Below are positions 1 to 5,091 of a stretch of DNA of 6,681 nt, piece by piece. Positions within the stretch are counted from its first letter, which is position 1, and every line of letters starts with the position of its first letter. The stretch is from an uncultured Blautia sp. (lineage in GTDB: Bacteria > Bacillota > Clostridia > Lachnospirales > Lachnospiraceae): contig CAKSAW010000062.1 of the NCBI GenBank assembly GCA_934437695.1, positions 1 through 6,681 of the forward strand, given 5' to 3'. The notes under the pieces are model-generated. The model had not been told where the DNA came from and did not search any database. It saw only the letters and a program-made list of their open reading frames with translations. The translations under genes and the position numbers were made by a program.

Positions 1-1659
1 ACAATAAACCTGGAAGATTATCTGAGAAATATGCGCCGTATTTCAGATGCAATGTATTATAGTGTGATCAAAAATACAGACATAGGAAGTGAGAGCCTGG
101 AGGATTCCATGACTCTTTTATATGAGGCCAACAAAGATAAGCTGATCAGTGTAGCATGCTACACAAATGATGGAAAACTGACAGAAGCCTCTCCTATTGC
201 AACAGAGAAAAATGGTGTTGATGTAAAGTCGCAGAAATGGTTTCAGGATGCAGCCAGCGAACTGGAAAACTTTCATTTTTCCACACCTCATGTTCAGGAT
301 CTTTTTGATGATCCGTCTTACAGATATTATTGGGTGGTGTCTTTGAGCCGTACAGTAGAGCTTACCAGAAATGGCAGTTCTATGCTGGGTGTTCTTCTGG
401 TTGATATGAATTACAGCAGTATTGAGCAGCTTCTTGAGAAGGCAAACACAGACACCTCCGGTGAATATGTATATCTGATGGCATCAGACGGAGAGATCAT
501 CTATCATCCAAAGCAGAATCTTATCCATATGGGATTATATCAGGAAAATAATGATATGGCAGCAGGGTATGAGGATACTACTGTAAAAGAGAATTTTCAT
601 GGTGAAAAGCGGCTGGTCACAGTAAAGACCATCAGCTATACAGGATGGAAGCTGGTCAGTGTAGTTCCTATGAAATCTTTCAGTATGGGAATGACAGGTA
701 TGAGAAATCTGGTAGTTCTTCTGGTAGCTCTGACAGTGCTGGCAGCAGTGATACTGAACCAGATGGTATCTGCAAGAATATCCAAACCATTGCGTCGTCT
801 GAATGATTCTGTGAAGGAGTGGGAGGCCGGAAATATGGAGCCGGATATTTATATAGGTGGTTCCATGGAAGTAGAGCATCTGGGAAAAACTCTTAGGTCT
901 ACAGTTGCCCAGATACGACAGCTGATGGATGATATTGTTGTGGAGCAGGAAGAGAAACGAAAGAGTGAGCTGGATGCACTGCAGTCCCAGATCAATCCGC
1001 ATTTTTTATATAATACACTGGATTCTATTGTCTGGATGATCACAGGAGAGAGGTATGATGATGCGGTATTTATGATCACGCAGCTTGCCAGTCTGTTCCG
1101 TATCAGTCTGAGTAAAGGAAAAACAGTGATCAGTATAGAGGATGAAGTAAAGCATGCAAAAAACTATATGAATATCCAGAAGATCAGATATAAGAACAGC
1201 TTTGAGATAGATTTTCAGATAGAAGAAGAGGTTCTGAATGGATGCATTGTAAAGCTGGTGCTTCAGCCATTACTTGAGAATGCCATTTATTATGGAATGG
1301 AATTTATGGATGGAGAAGGAGAAATCTATGTCCGAGGATATCGCAGAGATAATGATGTTTATCTTGAGGTAGAGGATAATGGACTTGGAATGCCGGAAGA
1401 AGAAGCAGCAGAACTTCTCAACGGAAAAGAAAGACCGCATAAACATGGTTCAGGAGTTGGACTGGTCAATGTTCACAGTCGTCTGAAGCTTCGCTTTGGA
1501 GAAGATTATGGTCTGATCATACACAGTTGTCCTGATGAGGGGATGATGGTACAGATTCATATCCCGTATGTTCCATATACAGCAGAAACACAGAGAATCC
1601 TTGAAAGTGGAAAGGATTATTCATCAGTGTTGTCAGTCAGAAAGGAGGAAACGGAATGA
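1..1659 (+). CDS. YesM/LytS-type sensor histidine kinase, 5'-partial
   Basis: Membrane sensor kinase that would autophosphorylate on histidine and pass phosphate to a response regulator, probably YesN-like and encoded outside the window. The frame is open to base 1, so the first in-frame ATG (base 31) is not a convincing start and the first membrane segment is missing. Counting from that ATG as residue 1: extracellular dCache-like sensor region about 1-215 (YVYLMASDGEIIYHP near 147-160); one transmembrane segment about 226-246; HAMP-like linker about 247-298; His_kinase domain with NPHFLYNT, phospho-acceptor His324 (bases 1000-1002); ATPase domain with LLENA (N box, 414-418), VEDNGLGMP (447-455) and GSGVGL (473-478). 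All catalytic motifs look intact. It overlaps the next gene by ATGA, indicating translational coupling. The kinase family is certain; the ligand is inferred from the two sugar-binding-protein genes downstream. Confidence 0.93.
   Translation, partial: TINLEDYLRNMRRISDAMYYSVIKNTDIGSESLEDSMTLLYEANKDKLISVACYTNDGKLTEASPIATEKNGVDVKSQKWFQDAASELENFHFSTPHVQDLFDDPSYRYYWVVSLSRTVELTRNGSSMLGVLLVDMNYSSIEQLLEKANTDTSGEYVYLMASDGEIIYHPKQNLIHMGLYQENNDMAAGYEDTTVKENFHGEKRLVTVKTISYTGWKLVSVVPMKSFSMGMTGMRNLVVLLVALTVLAAVILNQMVSARISKPLRRLNDSVKEWEAGNMEPDIYIGGSMEVEHLGKTLRSTVAQIRQLMDDIVVEQEEKRKSELDALQSQINPHFLYNTLDSIVWMITGERYDDAVFMITQLASLFRISLSKGKTVISIEDEVKHAKNYMNIQKIRYKNSFEIDFQIEEEVLNGCIVKLVLQPLLENAIYYGMEFMDGEGEIYVRGYRRDNDVYLEVEDNGLGMPEEEAAELLNGKERPHKHGSGVGLVNVHSRLKLRFGEDYGLIIHSCPDEGMMVQIHIPYVPYTAETQRILESGKDYSSVLSVRKEETE
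1641..1648 (+). promoter_or_regulatory. Ribosome binding site for the anchored binding protein
   Basis: AAAGGAGG lies inside the last codons of the kinase gene, 7 bases before the ATG at 1656. It supports that start and the ATGA overlap with the kinase stop codon (1657-1659), a usual sign of coupled translation and matched protein amounts. Confidence 0.8.
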
Positions 1660-2606
1660 AAAGAAACAGGGTGTCCGTAATACTTTTTCTGATAATAATA
1701 ATTTCTGTGATCGGATACAGCGCATATGAAATGGTCAATCAGGGGAAAGACGAGGATTATATATCTGTATCCGTCATTGTAAATGACAGCAGTAATGTAC
1801 GGTGGGATGCTTTTCGCATAGGTCTGGAGCAGGGAGCAGAGGATAACCATGTGCATCTGAACCTGGTTTCCACCGGTACTTTTCAGGATGCACAGGAGGA
1901 ACAGACAATTGTGAAAAGAGAACTGGATGGAGATGCAGACGGAGTGATCGTTGATCCCTATTCCAGTGAAAAAGATATTATTCTGCCTACAGAATCAGCG
2001 AAACCTGTAGTACTTATAGAAACAGGGATAGAGACAGATAAGCTTTTTAATTCTGTGATGACAGATCATGTGAAGCTGGGAAAAAGTCTGGCTGATGCAG
2101 TGATAAAAGATAAGGCTGTTAAAGTCGGGATCTTAAGCGGAAATCAGGAACAGCTGGGAATGAGACAGCGTTTAAAGAGTGTGCAGGATGCTTTGGCGGA
2201 AGCTGGTATAGAGATCTCATGGATACTTTCTGAAAAAGAGTTTAATAAAAAGATACGAAGTATGGAATATTTTGCGGATCATCAGACAGATACGGTGATT
2301 TCTCTTGAAAATAACAGTACAGAAAAAGCGGTAGATATTCTTTTGAATGATGACAGCATCTCATGGAAACTTTATGGAGAGGGTCGTTCTGAGAAACTGA
2401 TATATTATCTGGATAAAGGACTGATACAGGAACTTGCAGTTCCAAACGAATATTATATGGGATATGAGAGTATGGTTCTGGCTGCGCAGAGTATCAGATA
2501 TTATACAGATAAAACGGAGCAGGCAGATGTTGAGTTTTATATGATATCTAAGGAAAATCTATATGATGAAGAAACAAGCAGGATTTTGTTTCCGAATGTA
2601 AGATAA
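1656..2606 (+). CDS. Membrane-anchored type-1 periplasmic-binding protein, likely kinase accessory sensor
   Basis: A 316-residue protein of the Peripla_BP_4 / LacI-like sugar-binding fold. Residues about 6-26 form one hydrophobic segment after the basic MKRNR. There is no cysteine lipobox, so I read it as an uncleaved N-terminal anchor or signal peptide rather than a lipoprotein. The body carries fold-typical stretches: ISVSVIVND with RWDAFRIGLEQGA (about 36-61), DADGVIVDP (93-101), KLGKSLADAVI (140-150), KVGILSGN (156-163) and DTVISLENNSTEKAVDIL (212-229). The C-terminus has ENLYDEE and ILFPNVR, which resembles binding proteins encoded beside clostridial YesM kinases. It starts inside the kinase stop codon and ends 14 bases before the MglB-like gene. 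Inference: it sits on the outer membrane face and modulates the kinase. The ligand cannot be read from the sequence; a transport role is less likely because no permease is adjacent. Confidence 0.82.
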   Translation: MKRNRVSVILFLIIIISVIGYSAYEMVNQGKDEDYISVSVIVNDSSNVRWDAFRIGLEQGAEDNHVHLNLVSTGTFQDAQEEQTIVKRELDGDADGVIVDPYSSEKDIILPTESAKPVVLIETGIETDKLFNSVMTDHVKLGKSLADAVIKDKAVKVGILSGNQEQLGMRQRLKSVQDALAEAGIEISWILSEKEFNKKIRSMEYFADHQTDTVISLENNSTEKAVDILLNDDSISWKLYGEGRSEKLIYYLDKGLIQELAVPNEYYMGYESMVLAAQSIRYYTDKTEQADVEFYMISKENLYDEETSRILFPNVR

Positions 2607-2620
2607 CAGGGTGAATGTAA

Positions 2621-3664
2621 ATGGGTGAAAGAAAAATGCACAGAAAATATCTGGCACTGGCAGGCATTCTGGGGCTTGTAGCTGTTGCTGCCGGAGGGTG
2701 TAATGGCAGTGAGGAGGAAGCTGTCAAAAATATAAAAATAGGAGTTACCTTATATAATCAATACGATACATTTATTTCAGAAATGATGGCAGAATTTACG
2801 GAATATGCAGCAGATAAAGAAGAATCCAGTGGTGTTGCGATCAATCTTGAAATTTTGGATGCTTCCCAGAGTCAGCTGACACAGAATGAGCAGGTGAAAA
2901 GTCTGATCGATAAGGGCTGTGATGTAGTATGTGTTAATCTGGTCGACCGTACAGAACCTACAACGATCACTGATCTGGCAGAAAGTAAGAATGTTCCTGT
3001 TATCTTTTTTAACCGTGAGCTGGTTGCCGAGGATCTGGAACGATGGAGCGAATTGTATTATGTAGGGGCTGATGCATCTCAGTCAGGTGTGCTGGAAGGG
3101 GAAATTGCAGCTGATGCATTTAAGGAAAATGCAGATATGGATAAAAATGGTGATGGTATCTGTCAATATGTGGTTCTGGAGGGTGAAGCCGGACATCAGG
3201 ATTCCATTGTGCGAACAGAGTATTCTGTAAATACTATAATTGAAAATGGAGTGGAGGCAGAGAAGCTGGGATACGCGATAGCTAATTGGAACAGGGCACA
3301 GGCTCAGACAAAAATAGCAGCTCTTCTGGCACAGTTTGGTGGAAAAATCGAACTGATCATTGCCAATAATGATGATATGGCGCTGGGAGCGATAGATGCA
3401 CTGAAGGCATCCGGCATTCCCAAAGAAAACTGGCCGGGAGTTGTGGGTATCGATGGTACGGATACAGGTCTTGATGCAGTGAAAAATGAGGAGATGCTTG
3501 GAACCGTCTATAATGACAAAGAGGGGCAGGCTCATGAAATGCTGGATCTTGCATTTGCGATTGCAACAAACGGAGATAAAAGTGAGATTCCTCTGATAGA
3601 CGGGAAATATGTGCGTACACCATATTATAAGATCACGTTGGACAATATAGATGAGAGAGAATAG
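2621..3664 (+). CDS. mglB: Galactose/glucose-binding lipoprotein (MglB-like)
   Basis: A 347-residue solute-binding lipoprotein. Signal peptide with hydrophobic core about 11-25 and relaxed lipobox AGGC (Cys27). From memory of E. coli MglB, the sugar-contacting positions all align: Asp49, Phe51, Asn131, His192, Asp194, Arg198, Trp223, Asn250, Asp278 and Asn298 correspond to D14, F16, N91, H152, D154, R158, W183, N211, D236 and N256. The EF-hand-like calcium loop DKNGDGICQ (174-182) plus Glu244 is also kept. D-galactose/D-glucose binding is therefore well supported. Two starts are nearly equal: ATG 2621 (AGGGTGA 6 bases upstream) and ATG 2636 (GGGTGA 7 bases upstream); the second gives a more compact signal peptide. 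The gene follows the kinase and anchored binding protein in one unit and is followed by a terminator rather than mglA/mglC, so it may serve sensing, or transport with subunits encoded elsewhere. Confidence 0.9.
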   Translation: MGERKMHRKYLALAGILGLVAVAAGGCNGSEEEAVKNIKIGVTLYNQYDTFISEMMAEFTEYAADKEESSGVAINLEILDASQSQLTQNEQVKSLIDKGCDVVCVNLVDRTEPTTITDLAESKNVPVIFFNRELVAEDLERWSELYYVGADASQSGVLEGEIAADAFKENADMDKNGDGICQYVVLEGEAGHQDSIVRTEYSVNTIIENGVEAEKLGYAIANWNRAQAQTKIAALLAQFGGKIELIIANNDDMALGAIDALKASGIPKENWPGVVGIDGTDTGLDAVKNEEMLGTVYNDKEGQAHEMLDLAFAIATNGDKSEIPLIDGKYVRTPYYKITLDNIDERE

Positions 3665-3691
3665 ATAACAAATAGAATTATGAAAATAAAC

Positions 3692-3716
3692 AAGAGGCTG
3701 TCAATGACAGCCTCTT
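3692..3716. terminator. Bidirectional intrinsic terminator between convergent genes
   Basis: A perfect 11-bp inverted repeat (AAGAGGCTGTC / GACAGCCTCTT) with a 3-base AAT loop. The + strand side continues as TATATATTT; the - strand side continues as GTTTATTTTC, so both exits are T-rich. It lies 28 bases after the mglB-like stop and 42 bases beyond the end of the BlaI-like gene coming from the other side, the expected place for a shared terminator. It ends the + strand sensor unit within this window. Confidence 0.85.
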
Positions 3717-3757
3717 ATATATTTCCGATATGATCAGATTACAGACAGGTATCTGAT

Positions 3758-4132
3758 TTACAGTGTCTGGATATAAGATAATAATTCATCTTTTTCAGCT
3801 GTATCTATTTTGTGGCCTGCAGTAAATGCACAGACAAAATTTTTAAGAGATCCGTTGAAAGAATCATTTACAATCTCCAGGGCATAATTTTCATAGAATT
3901 TCTCTGAAGTTACAGTCGGAATATAGATAGCTCTCTTACCGCTTTTATCAACATTCAGAAAGCCTTTCTGTGACAGACGTGAGAGAAATGTGTTTACAGT
4001 CTGTTTCTTCCATGCTTTCTTTTCAACTTCATTAAAGTGAACCATGATCTCAGAGAAAGTTGCAGGTGTTTCTCTTGTCCATAAATATTGTAAAATATAA
4101 AATTCTGTTGCACTCATTGCATTTCGTACCAT
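3758..4132 (-). CDS. BlaI/MecI/CopY-family transcriptional repressor
   Basis: A 124-residue cytoplasmic DNA-binding protein, the usual family length. The N-terminal winged helix shows the family pattern: MSATEFYILQYLW (6-18), SEIMVHF (27-33), the recognition-helix region KKQTVNTFLSRLSQKGFL (42-59), then a wing with KSGKRAIYIP (63-72). The rest (about 76-124) matches the helical dimerisation and effector region. The ATG start at 4132 has AGGAGG 10 bases upstream; the next ATG (codon 6) would be too far away. Classical relatives repress beta-lactamase or mecA genes and are inactivated by a BlaR1/MecR1 (M56) protease, while CopY relatives sense copper. No partner protease is visible on either side, so its targets are unknown. 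By alignment from memory, the Asn-Phe cut site of staphylococcal BlaI corresponds to Ala102-Phe103 here. Autoregulation is common in the family, but I could not identify a clear operator. Confidence 0.9.
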   Translation of the reverse strand: MVRNAMSATEFYILQYLWTRETPATFSEIMVHFNEVEKKAWKKQTVNTFLSRLSQKGFLNVDKSGKRAIYIPTVTSEKFYENYALEIVNDSFNGSLKNFVCAFTAGHKIDTAEKDELLSYIQTL

Positions 4133-4142
4133 TATTATAAGT

Positions 4143-4148
4143 CCTCCT
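4143..4148 (-). promoter_or_regulatory. Ribosome binding site of the BlaI-like gene
   Basis: On the - strand this reads AGGAGG (within TAAGGAGGAC), 10 bases before the ATG. The spacing is slightly long, but the match is full and no better start lies nearby. Confidence 0.75.
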
Positions 4149-4183
4149 TATTAGCTGTGTTATGTGTACTTTGGGGATATTGG

Positions 4184-4211
4184 ATTTTATTTGTTAAAGT
4201 TTCCAGGTAAA
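4184..4211 (-). promoter_or_regulatory. Candidate sigma-A promoter for the BlaI-like gene
   Basis: On the - strand, TTTACC (4211-4206, four of six matches to TTGACA) and TAAAAT (4189-4184, five of six to TATAAT) are separated by 16 bases. Transcription would start near 4177, giving a leader of roughly 45 bases with the AGGAGG site. Called by eye in AT-rich DNA, so only moderately secure. Confidence 0.4.
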
Positions 4212-4266
4212 TACTTTTATTCCCTTACATCAGGAATAGCAGCAAAAAAGTATACATGGTACAATA

Positions 4267-4307
4267 AACAATCAGATGTGGGAAATATTATCCCACATCT
4301 GATTGTT
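4267..4307 (-). terminator. Perfect 17-bp hairpin, probable terminator of the peptidase-acetyltransferase unit
   Basis: Arms 4267-4283 and 4291-4307 are exact reverse complements around a 7-base loop (AATATTA). On the - strand the hairpin is followed by TATTGTACC, with the stem itself ending in TGTT, so the T-tract is present but interrupted. It lies about 105 bases past the acetyltransferase stop and about 55 bases before the BlaI-like promoter, consistent with insulating the two - strand units. On the + strand the run-out is ATTCTAATA, also weak. Confidence 0.65.
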
Positions 4308-4321
4308 ATTCTAATATAAAA

Positions 4322-4402
4322 GTATAAATATTGCTAGGTGTATAAATAGACAAAAATATAAGTGAAAAATAGGTTAATTTATCAGATTTTTGAGTATAAA
4401 TA
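4322..4402. repeat. Three direct copies of GTATAAATA
   Basis: GTATAAATA occurs at 4322-4330, 4340-4348 and 4394-4402 on the + strand. The first and third extend to an 11-base match, AGTATAAATAT. They sit in the AT-rich 3' region between the acetyltransferase stop and the hairpin. This could be chance in AT-rich DNA, a set of protein-binding sites, or remnants of -10-like elements; no gene on the + strand begins just downstream. Confidence 0.4.
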
Positions 4403-4412
4403 TGATAAATCA

Positions 4413-5054
4413 TTATACAGTAGCTTCGCGGATCATGCAGTATTGTTTCAGACCAAAGTGATGTTTTTCTACAATTCCATATGTCTTAAATCCAAAGTGT
4501 TCATAAAGAGGAACATTGGATGGATTATGGGTTTCCAGAGAGATAAGCATTTTGTGTTTCTGAGCATAATTGATCACTTCGTTCATCAGAATTTCGGCAA
4601 GTCCATGGTGCTGATGCCCGGGATCTACTGCAAGATAAATTATATGCAGTCGTTCTGTCTGGTGAAGCTGATCAGTCCAGCTGGAATTCAAATAATCCTT
4701 ACCCTGAATAAAATTCCAGAAAGTTTTCAGACTGGGATCTTCTTTGATCAGCCATCCGTCAGTGGTGAGCAGAGCTTTAGCTTCAGTGAGACAGTATTGC
4801 AGAACGTTATAAGGTTCGCTTTCGTCAGAAACAACCAGGATACTGTTTAATTCACTGTTGTCTGAATAGATTTCGCAGGTCTGAAAAAACTCTGTCAGAT
4901 CGCAGGAAAAAAGCTCCGGCAGCAGTCTTTCTCTGGTCGCATCGTCAGGGATCAGGGTATGATATAAAGGATCCTGTGCAAAACAGACAGTTAACAGTTT
5001 CTGTAATCGTGGCAAATCTTCTTCCTGTACTCTGTACAAATTATCACTTTCCAT
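4413..5054 (-). CDS. GNAT-family N-acetyltransferase
   Basis: A 213-residue protein that would transfer an acetyl group from acetyl-CoA to an amine; the acceptor is unknown. The acetyl-CoA loop (motif A) is YLAVDPGHQHHGLAEIL (140-156), fitting the Q/R-x-x-G-x-G/A pattern as Gln148, Gly151 and Ala153. Motif B follows as NPSNVPLYEHFGFK (177-190), with the usual Asn, Tyr and Phe-Gly-Phe. The N-terminal 130 residues are less typical of the core fold. A longer reading from ATG 5120 overlaps the upstream peptidase by 29 bases and adds 22 unlikely residues. I chose ATG 5054 because AAGGAGA precedes it, though at a long 12-base spacing. The gene starts 37 bases after the peptidase stop with no terminator between, so the two are probably cotranscribed. 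The GNAT assignment is firm; a substrate or a functional link to the peptidase is speculative. Confidence 0.85.
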   Translation of the reverse strand: MESDNLYRVQEEDLPRLQKLLTVCFAQDPLYHTLIPDDATRERLLPELFSCDLTEFFQTCEIYSDNSELNSILVVSDESEPYNVLQYCLTEAKALLTTDGWLIKEDPSLKTFWNFIQGKDYLNSSWTDQLHQTERLHIIYLAVDPGHQHHGLAEILMNEVINYAQKHKMLISLETHNPSNVPLYEHFGFKTYGIVEKHHFGLKQYCMIREATV

Positions 5055-5066
5055 GGTATGTATTAA

Positions 5067-5073
5067 TCTCCTT
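5067..5073 (-). promoter_or_regulatory. Ribosome binding site that favours the short acetyltransferase start
   Basis: AAGGAGA on the - strand, in the gap between the peptidase stop (5092) and ATG 5054. It lies inside the longer alternative reading, which argues against a start at 5120. The 12-base spacing is at the long end for this group. Confidence 0.55.
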
Positions 5074-5091
5074 AATTTATATCTGTATATA

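Noticed and set aside
3733..3757. Small inverted repeat ATCAGAT / ATCTGAT next to the BlaI-like stop codon
   Set aside because: Only 7 bp with an 11-base loop, and ATCAGAT also occurs inside the coding genes here (for example near 1183 and 2494), so it is not a distinctive operator or terminator.
4161..4262. Possible BlaI-type operator built from TACA/TGTA half-sites near the promoter
   Set aside because: Scattered half-sites (TGTGTAC near 4164, TACATGGTACA near 4253) do not form a convincing spaced dyad overlapping the promoter, so I did not annotate an operator.
4331..4362. Promoter-like TTGCTA and AATATA on the + strand
   Set aside because: No credible + strand gene begins downstream, and such matches are expected by chance in this AT-rich stretch.
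4362..4850. A 162-codon open frame on the + strand opposite the acetyltransferase
   Set aside because: It lies antisense to a well-supported GNAT gene, has no good ribosome binding site and its translation shows no recognisable motif.
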